Source of the DNA: Micromonospora okii
GTDB lineage: Bacteria; Actinomycetota; Actinomycetes; Mycobacteriales; Micromonosporaceae
Assembly: GCF_020884795.1 (NCBI RefSeq)
Contig: NZ_BBZF01000012.1
Location: forward strand, 692,150-756,149
Length of the DNA stretch: 64,000 nt
Direction of reading: 5' to 3'
In this document: positions 32,368-41,725 of the stretch, one piece after another
Position numbering within the stretch: position 1 is the stretch's first letter
How the letters are laid out: every line of letters begins with the position of its first letter
The notes under the pieces: model-generated
The model's database searches: none
Seen by the model: the letters and a program-made list of their open reading frames with translations, nothing else
Told to the model about the DNA's origin: nothing
Position numbers and translations under genes: made by a program

Positions 32368-32534
32368 GCGCTGGCGGGACTCGGTGTAATTCCGAACCGG
32401 CGGTGATCCACGGTCGAGACCGTGGTAAGCCCGCTACCCGGACGGCTCTGCCGCCCGGTGGACCTGGTGAGACTCCGGGGCCGACGGTTGGGGGCGGCCA
32501 GCCCACCCCCAGACAGTCCGGATGGGAGACAGCG
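32368..32534 (+). promoter_or_regulatory. FMN riboswitch (RFN element)
   Basis: The conserved RFN blocks appear in order: CGGTGTAATTCCGAACCGGC, AGCCCGC, GGTGAGACTCCGGGGCCGAC and AGTCCGGATGGGAGACAGC. The element lies about 150 bases upstream of ribD and controls the rib operon in response to FMN. The intervening 150 bases are GC-rich; I could not define the expression platform, though occlusion of the ribD ribosome-binding site would fit actinobacteria. Confidence 0.95.
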
Positions 32535-32687
32535 CGCGGGACGGGGCGGGCCCTGTGCCGGCCGCTGACCTCAGCCGCCGCGCGGGCTCCCCGGGGCCGG
32601 CTCCGCCGTCCCCGGATCTCCGCCGCCGCCTGCCCGCGGCCTCCCGTCCCGCCCGCGCGCCGGACCGGCGAGTGAGAGGGCAGGGCG

Positions 32688-33749
32688 ATGGCCAGCGTCT
32701 GCGTGGACGAGGCGATGCGTCGGGCGATCGCGCTCGCGGCCCGCGGGCTCGGCACCACCAGCCCCAACCCGGTGGTCGGCTGCGTGCTGCTCGACCCGGA
32801 CGGCGAGGTCGTCGGGGAGGGATTCCACGCGTACGCGGGCGGGCCGCACGCCGAGATCGTCGCGCTGGCCCAGGCCGGCAGCCGCGCCCGGGGCGGAACG
32901 GCCGTGGTCACGCTGGAGCCCTGCGACCACACCGGCCGCACCGGCCCGTGCAGCCACGCCCTGATCACCGCCGGCGTCGCCCGGGTGGTCGTCGCGGTGC
33001 CGGACCCGAACCCCATCGCCTCCGGCGGCGCCGCGACCCTGCGCGCCGCCGGCATCGCCGTCGAGGTCGGGCTGCGCGCCGCCGAGGCCGAGGCCGGCAA
33101 CGTCGCCTGGCTGACCTCCACGCGCCGGGGCTGGCCGTACGTGATCTGGAAGTACGCCGCGACCCTCGACGGGCGCTCCGCCGCCGCCGACGGCACCAGC
33201 ATGTGGATCACCTCGGAGGCCGCCCGGACCGACGTGCACGCGCTGCGCGGCACGGTCGACGCGGTGCTCGCCGGGGTGGGCACCGTGCTCGCCGACGACC
33301 CCCGGCTCACCGCCCGCAACCTCCGCGACGGCAGCCTTGCCATCCGGCAGCCGCTGCGGGTGGTGGTGGACAGCTCGGGGCGTACCCCCGCCGGGGCCCG
33401 GGTCCGCGACGGCGCCGCCCGGACCTGGATCGCCACCGCCGCCGAGGTCGGCGCCGGCCCGGACGGCCGGGTCGACCTGCCGGCGCTGCTGGCGGAGCTG
33501 CACCGCCGGGGGGTGCGGGCCGCGCTGCTCGAGGGCGGCCCGAAGCTGGCCGGCGCGTTCCTCGCCGCCGGCCTGGTCGACAGGGTCGTCGGGTACGTCG
33601 CGCCGAAGCTGCTCGGCGCGGGCGCGACCGCGCTGGCCGACGCCGGGGTGGACACCGTCGCCGACGCCGTCGAGCTGGAGATCACCGACGTCACCCAGGT
33701 CGGTCCCGACCTGCGGATCACCGCGCTGCCCCGGAAGAGGGAGGGCTGA
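32688..33749 (+). CDS. ribD: Bifunctional riboflavin deaminase / reductase
   Basis: Steps two and three of riboflavin synthesis. The 353-residue protein has the zinc deaminase motif HAEIVAL and PCDHTGRTGPC in the first half, and the reductase domain from about residue 150 (KYAATLDGRSAAADGTSMWIT, LEGGPKLAGAFLAAGLVD). It is the first gene after the FMN riboswitch. ATG 32688 is set by homology and a GAGAGGGCAGGG tract. The next gene begins one base after its stop. Confidence 0.96.
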   Translation: MASVCVDEAMRRAIALAARGLGTTSPNPVVGCVLLDPDGEVVGEGFHAYAGGPHAEIVALAQAGSRARGGTAVVTLEPCDHTGRTGPCSHALITAGVARVVVAVPDPNPIASGGAATLRAAGIAVEVGLRAAEAEAGNVAWLTSTRRGWPYVIWKYAATLDGRSAAADGTSMWITSEAARTDVHALRGTVDAVLAGVGTVLADDPRLTARNLRDGSLAIRQPLRVVVDSSGRTPAGARVRDGAARTWIATAAEVGAGPDGRVDLPALLAELHRRGVRAALLEGGPKLAGAFLAAGLVDRVVGYVAPKLLGAGATALADAGVDTVADAVELEITDVTQVGPDLRITALPRKREG

Positions 33750-33750
33750 C

Positions 33751-34425
33751 ATGTTCACCGGCATCGTCGAGGAGCTGGGCGAGGTCGTCCGCGTGACCGA
33801 GACCGGGGGCGACTCCGCGCTGGTCGCCGTCCGGGGCCCGCTGGTCACCACCGACGCCCGGCACGGCGACTCCATCGCGGTCAACGGCGTCTGCCTCACC
33901 GTCGTCGACGTCGGCGGCGGGGTCTTCACCGCCGACGTGATGGGCGAGACGCTGCGCCGCTCCGCGCTGGGCGCGCTGCGCCCCGGCGCCCCGGTCAACC
34001 TGGAGCGGGCCGCCGCGCTGAACAGCCGGCTCGGCGGGCACATCGTGCAGGGCCACGTCGACGGGGTGGGCGAGGTGCTGTCCCGGGAGCCGGCCGAGCA
34101 GTGGGAGACGGTCCGCTTCCGCCTCCCCGCCGGCCTCGCCCGGTACGTGGTGGAGAAGGGCTCGATCACCGTCGACGGCGTGTCGCTGACCGTGGCCGGG
34201 GTGGGGCCGGACTGGTTTGCCGTCGGGCTGATCCCCACCACCCTCAAGCTGACCACGCTCGGCGCCCGCGCCGTGGGCGACCCCGTCAACCTGGAGGTGG
34301 ACGTGCTGGCCAAGTACGTCGAGCGCCTGCTCGGCGACCGGCTGGCCGGCGGGGGCGACGGACCAACCGGCGGCGGATCGCCCGGCGGGGACCCCGACCG
34401 GCCGGGCGACGGGGGCGCGCGGTGA
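33751..34425 (+). CDS. ribE: Riboflavin synthase alpha chain
   Basis: Dismutates lumazine to riboflavin. The tandem-barrel protein shows MFTGIVEELGEV, the mid-repeat GHIVQGHVDGVG and VDGVSLTVAGV, typical of the family. At 224 residues it is slightly longer than usual because of a glycine/proline-rich C-terminal tail of about 28 residues. It is overlapped by ribM (GTGA). Confidence 0.95.
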   Translation: MFTGIVEELGEVVRVTETGGDSALVAVRGPLVTTDARHGDSIAVNGVCLTVVDVGGGVFTADVMGETLRRSALGALRPGAPVNLERAAALNSRLGGHIVQGHVDGVGEVLSREPAEQWETVRFRLPAGLARYVVEKGSITVDGVSLTVAGVGPDWFAVGLIPTTLKLTTLGARAVGDPVNLEVDVLAKYVERLLGDRLAGGGDGPTGGGSPGGDPDRPGDGGAR

Positions 34426-35123
34426 CCGGGCCCCTCGGCTGGCTGCTCGACGCCCAGGTGCAGGTCGCCGGCTCCCCGGTGCTGGTGCGCGAGGTGGTCG
34501 GCAACGTCTTCGGCCTGGCCTCGGCGCTGTTCGGGCTGCGCCTGGCGGTCTGGGCCTGGCCGGTCGGCATGGCCGGCAACGCGCTGCTGTTCACCGTCTT
34601 CCTCGGCGGGGCGTTCGCCACCCCGCAGGCCCACGACCTCTACGGGCAGGCCGGCCGGCAGGTGTTCTTCTTCGCCGTCAGCCTCTACGGCTGGTGGCGC
34701 TGGTCGCGCAACCGCCGGCCCGGGGCCGACGGCGACCGCGCCGCGGTCGCGCCGCGCTGGGCCACCGGCCGGGAGCGGCTCGGCCTGCTGCTGGCCGCCG
34801 CCGTGGGCACCGCCGTCGCGTACCCGGTGCTGGCGGCGCTCGGCTCCTGGGGGCCGCTGGCCGACGCGTGGATCCTCACCGGCAGCCTGCTCGCCACGTA
34901 CGGCATGGCCCGGGGCTGGGTGGAGTTCTGGCTGATCTGGATCGCGGTGGACGCGGTCGGCGTGCCGCTGCTGCTGCGCGGCGGGTTCTACCCGTCCGCC
35001 GCCATGTACCTCGTCTACGGGGCGTTCTGCGCCTGGGGCTTCGCCGCCTGGTGGCGCACCTCGCGGTCCGCCCGTCCGGCCCGCGCCCCGCTCCCGCCCA
35101 CCTACTCGGAGGCCGTCGCATGA
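34422..35123 (+). CDS. ribM: PnuC-family transporter, probable riboflavin transporter RibM
   Basis: A 233-residue protein with about seven hydrophobic segments and the PnuC-family text [10 protein letters not shown] and [21 protein letters not shown]. PnuC proteins move vitamin precursors by facilitated diffusion. Within FMN-riboswitch operons of Corynebacterium and Streptomyces the homologue (PnuX/RibM) takes up riboflavin, and the position between ribE and ribBA is the same here. GTG 34422 overlaps the ribE stop. The stop overlaps a mini-ORF repeat (ATGA at 35120). Confidence 0.85.
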   Translation: MTGPLGWLLDAQVQVAGSPVLVREVVGNVFGLASALFGLRLAVWAWPVGMAGNALLFTVFLGGAFATPQAHDLYGQAGRQVFFFAVSLYGWWRWSRNRRPGADGDRAAVAPRWATGRERLGLLLAAAVGTAVAYPVLAALGSWGPLADAWILTGSLLATYGMARGWVEFWLIWIAVDAVGVPLLLRGGFYPSAAMYLVYGAFCAWGFAAWWRTSRSARPARAPLPPTYSEAVA

Positions 35124-35200
35124 GCGAGCGCAGCGAACGAATCATCAGGTGCGGCGTGCCGCCTCACGGCGGCACACGGCGGAGCGGAGTACCGGCATGA
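35120..35200 (+). repeat. Coupled mini-ORF repeat, MSERSER variant (ribM/ribBA junction)
   Basis: ATG 35120 overlaps the ribM stop; the 26-codon frame begins [12 protein letters not shown], and its TGA at 35198-35200 overlaps the ribBA ATG at 35197. The sequence differs from the other junction repeats (GAGCGCAGCGAACGAATC) but shares the AGCG-rich theme and ends with GGAGCGGAGTACC. A TGCCGCC/GGCGGCA hairpin sits in the middle. Confidence 0.85.
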
Positions 35201-36462
35201 GCACTTTCGCCAGCATCGAGCAGGCGGTGGCGGACATCGCCGCCGGCCGGCCCGTCGTCGTGGTCGACGACGCCGACCGGGAGAACGAGGGCGACCTGAT
35301 CTTCGCCGCCGAGCTGGCCACCCCCGAGCTGGTGGCGTTCATGGTCCGCCACACGTCCGGCTACATCTGCGTGCCGCTGACCGAGAGCGAGTGCGACCGC
35401 CTGGACCTGCCGCCCATGCACCACACCAACCAGGACCGGCGCGGCACCGCGTACACGGTGACGGTGGACGCCCGCGAGGGGGTCAGCACCGGCATCTCGG
35501 CGGCCGACCGGGCGCACACCATCCGGCTGCTCGCCGCCGCCTCCACCGACCCGACCGACCTGGCCCGGCCCGGGCACGTGGTGCCGCTGCGCGCCCGGGA
35601 GGGCGGCGTGCTGCGCCGGCCCGGGCACACCGAGGCCGCGATCGACCTGACCCGGCTCGCCGGGCTGCGCCCGGCCGGCGTGCTCTGCGAGCTGGTCAAC
35701 GACGACGGCACCATGATGCGCCTGCCGGACCTGGAGAAGTTCTGCGCCACGCACGGGCTGACCCTGGTCACCATCGCCGACCTGATCGCCCACCGGCGGC
35801 GCACCGAGAAGCAGGTGGAGCAGGTCGCGGCGGCGCGGATGCCCACCCCGTACGGGACGTTCCGGGCGCTGGGCTACCGCGCCGAGCACGACAGCGCCGA
35901 GCACCTCGCCCTGGTGATGGGCGACCTCGGTGACGGCTCCGACGTGCTGGTCCGGGTGCACTCGGAGTGCCTCACCGGCGACGTGTTCGGCTCGCTGCGC
36001 TGCGACTGCGGCCCCCAGTTGCAGGCCGCGCTGGCCCGGGTCGCCCGGGAGGGGCGCGGGGTGGTGCTCTACGTGCGCGGGCACGAGGGGCGAGGGATCG
36101 GCCTGCTGCAGAAGCTCCAGGCGTACCAGTTGCAGGACCTGGGCCGCGACACCGTGGACGCGAACCTCGACCTGGGGTTGCCGGCCGACGCGCGGGACTA
36201 CGGCACCGGCGCGCAGATCCTCTACGACCTGGGCGTGCGGTCGATGCGGCTGCTGACGAACAACCCGGCCAAGCGGGCCGGGCTGGAGGGGTACGGCCTC
36301 ACCGTCACCGGCCGCGAGGGGCTGCCGGTGCGGGCGCACCCGGAGAACGTGCGCTACCTGCGCACCAAGCGGGACCGGATGGGCCACCTGCTGGACGAGT
36401 TGGACGAGGTCACCGAGGCGCCGATGGGCCGCCCGGTCGCGAACGACGAGATCGGAGCGTAG
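35197..36462 (+). CDS. ribBA: Bifunctional DHBP synthase / GTP cyclohydrolase II
   Basis: Supplies both precursors of riboflavin. The 421-residue protein has the DHBP synthase domain first ([40 protein letters not shown]). GTP cyclohydrolase II follows from about residue 215 ([20 protein letters not shown] with the three zinc cysteines, [23 protein letters not shown]). Start at 35197 is chosen because [11 protein letters not shown] begins the homology; the GTG at 35149 lies within the repeat. It is linked to ribM by the mini-ORF. Confidence 0.95.
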   Translation: MSTFASIEQAVADIAAGRPVVVVDDADRENEGDLIFAAELATPELVAFMVRHTSGYICVPLTESECDRLDLPPMHHTNQDRRGTAYTVTVDAREGVSTGISAADRAHTIRLLAAASTDPTDLARPGHVVPLRAREGGVLRRPGHTEAAIDLTRLAGLRPAGVLCELVNDDGTMMRLPDLEKFCATHGLTLVTIADLIAHRRRTEKQVEQVAAARMPTPYGTFRALGYRAEHDSAEHLALVMGDLGDGSDVLVRVHSECLTGDVFGSLRCDCGPQLQAALARVAREGRGVVLYVRGHEGRGIGLLQKLQAYQLQDLGRDTVDANLDLGLPADARDYGTGAQILYDLGVRSMRLLTNNPAKRAGLEGYGLTVTGREGLPVRAHPENVRYLRTKRDRMGHLLDELDEVTEAPMGRPVANDEIGA

Positions 36463-36464
36463 CC

Positions 36465-36962
36465 ATGGCGGGTTTCGGTGAGCCCGGGGTGGAGGCGGTG
36501 GACGCCGCCGGGATGACGGTCGGCGTCGTGGCCGCGCGCTGGCACGGCGAGCTGACCGACCACATGCTCGACCGGGCGGTGGCGGCGGCGCGGGCGTGCG
36601 GGGCGCGGGCGGTCGTGGCCCGGGTCGCCGGCTCCGTGGAGTTGCCGGTGGTCGCCCAGGCGATGGCCCGCCGCTTCGACGTGGTGGTCGCCCTCGGCGT
36701 GGTGGTGCGCGGCGCCACCGCCCACTTCGACTACGTGTGCCGGTCGGTCACCGACGGGCTGACCCGGGTCGCCCTCGACGAGGGCAAGCCGGTCGCGCAC
36801 GGGGTGCTCACGGTGGACACCGTCGAGCAGGCCCGGGACCGGGCCGGGCTGCCCGGCTCGGCCGAGGACAAGGGCTGGTCGGCGACGGTCGCCGCGCTGG
36901 ACGCCGCGCTGGCCGTACGCGGCCTGGACGCCGCCGCCCCTCGTCTGGGCTTCGGCGCCTGA
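36465..36962 (+). CDS. ribH: 6,7-dimethyl-8-ribityllumazine synthase
   Basis: Forms lumazine from the RibD and RibB products and assembles into a capsid-like shell in many bacteria. The 165-residue protein shows VVAARWHGELTDHMLDRA, VAGSVELPVVAQAMA, ALGVVVRGATAHFDYV and GVLTVDTVEQARDRAG, the family motifs. It starts two bases after the ribBA stop and ends the operon, followed by a double hairpin. Confidence 0.96.
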   Translation: MAGFGEPGVEAVDAAGMTVGVVAARWHGELTDHMLDRAVAAARACGARAVVARVAGSVELPVVAQAMARRFDVVVALGVVVRGATAHFDYVCRSVTDGLTRVALDEGKPVAHGVLTVDTVEQARDRAGLPGSAEDKGWSATVAALDAALAVRGLDAAAPRLGFGA

Positions 36963-36983
36963 CCGGCGGACTCGGGTTGCCGG

Positions 36984-37034
36984 GTCGCCGACATGGGGGC
37001 ATCCCGGCCGTCGGGACACCGCCATGTCGGCGAC
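36984..37034. terminator. Nested hairpin between ribH and the ABC transporter operon
   Basis: Outer arms GTCGCCGACATGG (36984-36996) and CCATGTCGGCGAC (37022-37034) are perfectly complementary, with an inner TCCCG/CGGGA stem (37002-37006, 37012-37016). It lies between convergent operons and is suited to terminate both. It may also be one of the dispersed palindromes of this lineage. Confidence 0.75.
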
Positions 37035-37095
37035 ACGGGCGGCCAGCCAGCCAGCCCAGCCCACCCGCCGGCGGCCCGTCAGAGGCGGCGGTCCG

Positions 37096-37839
37096 TCAGA
37101 GGCGGCGGGCCTCGATGATGCGGTGCAGGAACTGGCGGGTGCGGGGCTCCGTCGGGTCGCCCAGCACCCGCTCCGGGGGGCCGGACTCGACCACCCAGCC
37201 GCCGTCGAGGAAGCAGACCTCGTCGGCGACCTCCCGGGCGAAGGCCATCTCGTGGGTGGCCAGCACCATCGTCATCCCCTCGGCCTTCAGGTCCCGGATC
37301 AGCGTCAGCACCTCGCCGACCAGCTCCGGGTCCAGCGCCGAGGTGACCTCGTCCAGCAGCATCAGCCGGGGCGAGTTGGCCAGCGCGCGGACGATCGCCA
37401 CCCGCTGCTGCTGCCCGCCGGAGAGCCGGTCCGGGTAGTCGTCCGCCTTCGCCGCCAGCCCCACCCGGTCGAGCAGCTCCCGGGCCTGCGCCGCCGCCTC
37501 GGCCCGGGACCGCCCGTGCACCCGGACCGGGGCGAGGGTGATGTTGTCGAGCACGCTCAGGTGCGGGAAGAGGTTGTACGACTGGAAGACCATCCCGATC
37601 CGGCGGCGCACCCGGTCCGGGTCGACCCGGGGGTCGGAGACGTCCTGGCCGTCCAGCTCGATGGTGCCGTCGTCGAGGGGCTCCAGCAGGTTGAGGCAGC
37701 GCAGCAGCGTCGACTTGCCCGACCCGGACGCCCCGATCAGCGCCACCACCCGGTGCTCGTCGACGGTCAGGTCCAGCCCGTCGAGCACGACGTGGCCGGC
37801 GTACGTCTTGCGCAGCCCCCGGCACCGCAGCAGCGTCAC
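37096..37839 (-). CDS. Polar amino-acid ABC transporter ATP-binding protein
   Basis: A 247-residue GlnQ-like ATPase: Walker A GASGSGKST, FQSYNLFPHL (Q-loop, typical of the polar amino acid family), signature LSGGQQQR, Walker B LMLLDEVTSALD and switch ATHEMAFAREV. GTG 37839 overlaps the permease stop (GTGA). It is the last gene of a three-gene operon of binding protein, permease and ATPase. The specificity is not determinable from sequence alone. Confidence 0.93.
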   Translation of the reverse strand: MTLLRCRGLRKTYAGHVVLDGLDLTVDEHRVVALIGASGSGKSTLLRCLNLLEPLDDGTIELDGQDVSDPRVDPDRVRRRIGMVFQSYNLFPHLSVLDNITLAPVRVHGRSRAEAAAQARELLDRVGLAAKADDYPDRLSGGQQQRVAIVRALANSPRLMLLDEVTSALDPELVGEVLTLIRDLKAEGMTMVLATHEMAFAREVADEVCFLDGGWVVESGPPERVLGDPTEPRTRQFLHRIIEARRL

Positions 37840-38708
37840 CGCGCGCTCCTTCCCTGGCGGCGGGCCGCCCGCAACGTCACCGCGTCGGTGACCGCGATCA
37901 GCGGGATCGCCAGCAGCACGAACAGCACCCCGGCCACGATGTACGGCGTGTAGTTGAACGTCTCGGCGGTGGCGATCTGCGCGGCGCGCACCGCGTCGAT
38001 CGGCCCGGCGAGGGAGACCAGCCCGACGTCCTTCTGCATCGCGACCACGTCGTTGAGCAGGGGCGGGGCCACCCGGCGGACGGCCTGCGGCAGCACGACG
38101 TGCCGCATGGTCTGCCGGTAGGTCAGCCCGAGCGACCGCGCCGCCGCGAGCTGGCTGGGGTGCACCGACTCGATGCCGGCCCGGAACACCTCGGCCAGGT
38201 ACCCGCCGTAGGTGAGCACCAGCGCCAGCCCGCCGAGCACCAGCACCGACGGCATCCCCTGCAACCGCAGGCCGGGCACGCCGAGGGTGAGCAGGTAGAG
38301 CACGATGATCAGCGGCAGGCCCCGGAACGTGTACGTGTACCCGGCCGCGAGGGCCCGGACCGGGAAGAAGACCGGGCCGCGCAGCGTGCGCGCGAGGGCG
38401 ATCAGCAGCCCGAGCAGCAGCGCGCCGGCCGCGCAGCAGACCAGCAGCCGGACGTTGAGCCAGAGCCCGGTGAGCACCTCGGGCAGCGCGTCCCGGGCGA
38501 CCGCCGGGTCGCCGAAGGACGCCCGGACCCGGTCCCAGCCGGGCGCGCCGGTGACCGCGACGACCAGCAGCGTGCCGAGCACCGCCGTGGACGCGGCGGC
38601 GACCAGCACGCTGGTCACGGTCTGCCGGCGGCGGTACGCGGCCCGCCGCCGCTGCGCCTCGGAGGGTACGTGCGGACTCGGCGGGAGGTGGGGTGGCGCG
38701 AGGGTCAT
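37836..38708 (-). CDS. Polar amino-acid ABC transporter permease
   Basis: A 290-residue membrane protein of the HisM/GlnP type, with an N-terminal hydrophobic segment and the core helices including [18 protein letters not shown] and the EAA loop [23 protein letters not shown]. The second conserved text [25 protein letters not shown] is present too. ATG 38708 overlaps the stop of the binding protein (ATGA), and its own stop overlaps the ATPase start. Only one permease is present, so it probably forms a homodimer. Confidence 0.92.
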   Translation of the reverse strand: MTLAPPHLPPSPHVPSEAQRRRAAYRRRQTVTSVLVAAASTAVLGTLLVVAVTGAPGWDRVRASFGDPAVARDALPEVLTGLWLNVRLLVCCAAGALLLGLLIALARTLRGPVFFPVRALAAGYTYTFRGLPLIIVLYLLTLGVPGLRLQGMPSVLVLGGLALVLTYGGYLAEVFRAGIESVHPSQLAAARSLGLTYRQTMRHVVLPQAVRRVAPPLLNDVVAMQKDVGLVSLAGPIDAVRAAQIATAETFNYTPYIVAGVLFVLLAIPLIAVTDAVTLRAARRQGRSAR

Positions 38709-39574
38709 GTCAGCTCGGCCGCGCCCGCCGTCTTGCCCAGCCACTTCTGCTCCAACTGCCGGAGCGTGCCGTCGGCGGCGAGCTGGTCGACCGCCCCGCT
38801 GACGCAGCCGGTGAGCGGGGAGCCCCGGTCCAGCAGCAGCCCGAACGCCTCGGGCGAGCCGACCTGGGGGAGCTGCCCGACGATCGTCGTGTCGGTGAGC
38901 TCCGCGCCGGTGATGTAGAAGGCGGTCGGCAGGTCCACCACGAGGCCGTCGATCTGCCCGTTCTGGAGCGCCTTCTTGGCGTCGTCGTTGCTGTTGTAGA
39001 CCTGCGGCTTCGCCGTCGGCTTCACGACCTGGGTGATCGCCTGGTAGCTGGTGGTGCCGACCTGGGCGCCGAGCTTCGCGTCGCGCAGGTCGGCCAGGGT
39101 CGTCCGCCCCGCGATCTTCGCGGATTTGCGGGCGACCACGGCCTGCCGCACCAGGTAGTACGGCGCGGAGAAGTCCACGGCCTTCTTCCGCTCCTCCGTG
39201 ATGGAGAACTGGTTGATGTCGAAGTCGAACTCCTTCGGGCCGGGCGCGACGGCGACGTCGAACTTCGTCCGGGTCCAGGTGACGTCCTCGCGGGCGTACC
39301 CGAGCTTGCCGGCCACCGCGTAGGCGACGGCGGCCTCGAAGCCCTCGCCGTTGTCCGGCTTGTTGTCGGTGAACCACGGCGCGTAGGCCGGGTCGTCGGT
39401 GGCGACGGTGAGCCGGCCCGGGGTCCGGGTGGGCAGCTTCTCCTTGGCGCAGGCCGCGCCGCCGGTGGCGGCGGGGGCGGCGGTGGGGGTGGCGTCGTCC
39501 TGGGGCGCGCAGGCGGTGACCGCGGCGAGGGTGGCCCCGGCGGCGGCGAGCGCGACGGTACGGGTGCTGGGCAT
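38705..39574 (-). CDS. Polar amino-acid ABC transporter substrate-binding lipoprotein
   Basis: A 289-residue SBP_bac_3-type protein. A short signal peptide ends in a lipobox-like VTAC (Cys22), so it should be membrane-anchored. The mature part has [41 protein letters not shown] in pieces and [15 protein letters not shown], typical of glutamine/cystine-type binding proteins. A -10-like TACGCT on the minus strand (39587-39582) lies seven bases before ATG, suggesting a leaderless transcript. It is the first gene of the operon and divergent from hisE. Confidence 0.9.
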   Translation of the reverse strand: MPSTRTVALAAAGATLAAVTACAPQDDATPTAAPAATGGAACAKEKLPTRTPGRLTVATDDPAYAPWFTDNKPDNGEGFEAAVAYAVAGKLGYAREDVTWTRTKFDVAVAPGPKEFDFDINQFSITEERKKAVDFSAPYYLVRQAVVARKSAKIAGRTTLADLRDAKLGAQVGTTSYQAITQVVKPTAKPQVYNSNDDAKKALQNGQIDGLVVDLPTAFYITGAELTDTTIVGQLPQVGSPEAFGLLLDRGSPLTGCVSGAVDQLAADGTLRQLEQKWLGKTAGAAELT

Positions 39575-39712
39575 GGCGGACAGCGTAGAGCCGACGCAGG
39601 TCGTCGCGCAGGTCCGTCCCACCATGCTGGTAGGAGATGGCGGGAAGCCGCTGCCGCGCCGTCGGGACCCGCCGCGCGCCCCGCCCACACCGTGCTGGAA
39701 GAATCGCACGAC

Positions 39713-39976
39713 GTGAAGACGTTCGAGGAGTTGTTCGCCGAGCTGCAGGCCAAGGCCGCCGCCGGCACCCCCGGCTCGGGCACGGTCGCCGCGCTGGAGA
39801 AGGGGGTGCACTTCATCGGCAAGAAGGTCGTCGAGGAGGCGGCCGAGTCGTGGATGGCGGCCGAGCACGAGGGCCCGGAGCGGGCGGCCGAGGAGATCTC
39901 CCAGCTTCTCTACCAGGCGCAGGTGCTCATGCTGGCCACCGGCCTCGAGCTGAAGGACGTCTACCGACATCTGTGA
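39713..39976 (+). CDS. hisE: Phosphoribosyl-ATP pyrophosphatase
   Basis: Second step of histidine synthesis. The 87-residue MazG-fold protein has [36 protein letters not shown] (metal-binding Glu residues) and [21 protein letters not shown] 39713 gives the usual family start; GTG 39692 would add seven residues. hisG follows after 46 bases, the standard actinobacterial hisE-hisG pair. Confidence 0.95.
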   Translation: MKTFEELFAELQAKAAAGTPGSGTVAALEKGVHFIGKKVVEEAAESWMAAEHEGPERAAEEISQLLYQAQVLMLATGLELKDVYRHL

Positions 39977-40022
39977 GTGCGCGCCCGCTGATCCTCTCCA
40001 CCGATCGAAGGAGCACTCCGAC

Positions 40023-40868
40023 ATGCTGCGTGTCGCCATTCCCAACAAGGGCACCCTGGCCGAGCCGGCCGTGCAGATGCTGCGCGAGGCCGGCTACCGG
40101 CAGCGCCGCGACCCCAAGGACCTGGTCTGCCGGGACGAGGCCAACGACGTCGAGTTCCTCTACCTGCGTCCCCGGGACATCGCCACCTACGTCGGCTCCG
40201 GCGACCTGGACCTCGGCATCACCGGCCGGGACCTGCTGGTCGACTCCGGGGCCCCGGCCGAGGAGGTGGTGGACCTCGCCTTCGGCGGCGCGACCTTCCA
40301 CTTCGCCGCCCGCCCCGGCACCATCGCCTCCGCCAAGGAGCTGGGCGGCCACCGGGTCGCCACCGCGTACCCGGGGGTGGTCCGGCGCTACCTCGACGAC
40401 CACGGGCTGAACGCCGACGTCATCCGCCTCGACGGCGCGGTGGAGAACGCCGTGCGCCTCGGCGTGGCCGACGTGGTGGCCGACGTGGTCTCCACGGGGG
40501 CCACCCTGCGCCAGGCCGGCCTGGAGATCGTCGGCGATCCGCTGCTGGTCTCCTCGGCGGTGCTGGTCCGCCGCGCCGACGCCCCCGAGCACCCGCAGGC
40601 CGCGCAGCTCCTGCGCCGGCTGCACGGGGTCCTGGTCGCCCGGCGGTACGTGATGCTCGCCTACGACGTGCCGGCCGGGCTGCTCGACCGCGCCAGCTCC
40701 CTGACCCCCGGCATCGAGTCGCCCACCGTCTCCCCGCTGCACCGCGAGGGCTGGGTGGCGGTGCAGGCGATGGTGCGCCGCGACGACGTGCACCGGATCA
40801 TGGACGAGCTGTACGAGCTGGGCGCCCGCGCCATCCTGGTCACCAACATCCACGCCTGTCGCCTGTGA
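40023..40868 (+). CDS. hisG: ATP phosphoribosyltransferase, long form
   Basis: Committed step of histidine synthesis. The 281-residue length shows it is the long form with its own C-terminal ACT-like regulatory domain (about residues 210-281: VQAMVRRDDVHRIMDELYELGA). The catalytic domain shows LRVAIPNKGTLAEP, DLDLGITGRDLLVDS and the PRPP region DVVADVVSTGATLRQAGLE in pieces. GAAGGAG lies before ATG 40023. Histidine feedback is expected for this form. Confidence 0.95.
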   Translation: MLRVAIPNKGTLAEPAVQMLREAGYRQRRDPKDLVCRDEANDVEFLYLRPRDIATYVGSGDLDLGITGRDLLVDSGAPAEEVVDLAFGGATFHFAARPGTIASAKELGGHRVATAYPGVVRRYLDDHGLNADVIRLDGAVENAVRLGVADVVADVVSTGATLRQAGLEIVGDPLLVSSAVLVRRADAPEHPQAAQLLRRLHGVLVARRYVMLAYDVPAGLLDRASSLTPGIESPTVSPLHREGWVAVQAMVRRDDVHRIMDELYELGARAILVTNIHACRL

Positions 40869-40899
40869 GCGTGCCGGGGGCGGGTGGCAGACTGTGAGG

Positions 40900-41373
40900 G
40901 TGAGCGGAACCGACGTGGTGACCCTGCGGCCCCGACGCATCCGGCTGGTCTGCTGGGTCTCGGCCGTCGTCGTGCTGGTGGTGTTCAGCCTGATCGCCAC
41001 CTCGCTGACGGGCGGCACCGGCAACGGCTACGGCACCTTCCAGCGCGGCGACCAGGCCGCCATGATCGGCCTGGGCGTCTTCGCCGCGCTCGCCATCCTG
41101 CTGTTCACCCGCCCCCGCGTCGAGGCCGACGCCCTCGGCGTGCGGGTGCGCAACCTGCTCGGCGCGCACGAGCTGCCGTGGGAGGTCGTGCGCGGGGTGC
41201 GCTTCGACCGGGGCGCGCCGTGGGCGAGCCTGGAGCTGCACGACGACGACCTGCTGCCGATGATGGCCCTCCAGGCGGCCGACAAGGAGTTCGCGGTCGA
41301 CGGGGTGCGCGCCCTGCGCCGGCTGCACCAGGCCCACCTCGCGACCCTCGCCGAGGGCGCGACCGGCCGGTGA
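40900..41373 (+). CDS. PH-domain-type small membrane protein
   Basis: A 157-residue protein with two hydrophobic segments near the N-terminus (LVCWVSAVVVLVVFSLIA and IGLGVFAALAILLF). A C-terminal cytoplasmic part follows, EADALGVRVRNLLGAHELPWEVVRGV in pieces, resembling the bacterial PH-like domain found after hisG in many actinobacteria. A CAGACT element ends six bases before GTG 40900, pointing to a leaderless start there rather than at GTG 40894. The function is unknown. Confidence 0.75.
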   Translation: MSGTDVVTLRPRRIRLVCWVSAVVVLVVFSLIATSLTGGTGNGYGTFQRGDQAAMIGLGVFAALAILLFTRPRVEADALGVRVRNLLGAHELPWEVVRGVRFDRGAPWASLELHDDDLLPMMALQAADKEFAVDGVRALRRLHQAHLATLAEGATGR

Positions 41374-41431
41374 GCCCCGCCGGCCCCCGCGCGACGCCCC
41401 GGCCGGCACGGCGCTGACCTGCGCGCCCGGT

Positions 41432-41460
41432 TTGAGGTCCGTCGGGCGAGGGTGTAGTGT
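41432..41460 (+). promoter_or_regulatory. Promoter of the infC-rpmI-rplT operon
   Basis: TTGAGG (41432-41437) and TAGTGT (41455-41460) with a 17-base spacer give a strong housekeeping-type promoter. Transcription from about 41467 produces a leader of about 260 nucleotides before infC. Confidence 0.75.
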
Positions 41461-41725
41461 TGCTGAGTCGACCAGACTGCCCCCGTGTCCCACGAGCGGG
41501 CGGTCTCGAAGCGGAGCGCCTGCTCCCACCCGAGTCGCCACATCCGGTGGCCGGGTCCGGTCACCGGTTCCGGGCACCCCCCGGTCCCGGATGCGCGATC
41601 CTGTGATCGTGCCGACCGGTCGAGCGGGCCCTGGCACATGCCGGGGCCTTCTGCTTTCCGGGTCGGCCCCCACCCACGGGGGCTGCGGAGTCGGCCACTA
41701 GCAGAACTCGACTCGAGGAGGCCCC
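41461..41725 (+). promoter_or_regulatory. Long structured leader of infC, with an attenuator-like hairpin
   Basis: The 265 bases contain no convincing gene. Several inverted repeats are visible. The clearest is GGCCCTGGC (41627-41635) with GCCGGGGCC (41640-41648), a 9-bp stem with one wobble, followed by TTCTGCTTT, an intrinsic-terminator layout uncommon in this genome. A second hairpin GCCCCC/GGGGGC lies just downstream. A leader of this kind in front of infC-rpmI-rplT suggests L20- or IF3-dependent control, as known in other bacteria. Confidence 0.6.

Noticed and set aside
37079..37825. Second minus-strand frame overlapping the ABC ATPase
   Set aside because: It is a frame-shifted shadow; only the other frame shows Walker A, signature and Walker B motifs.
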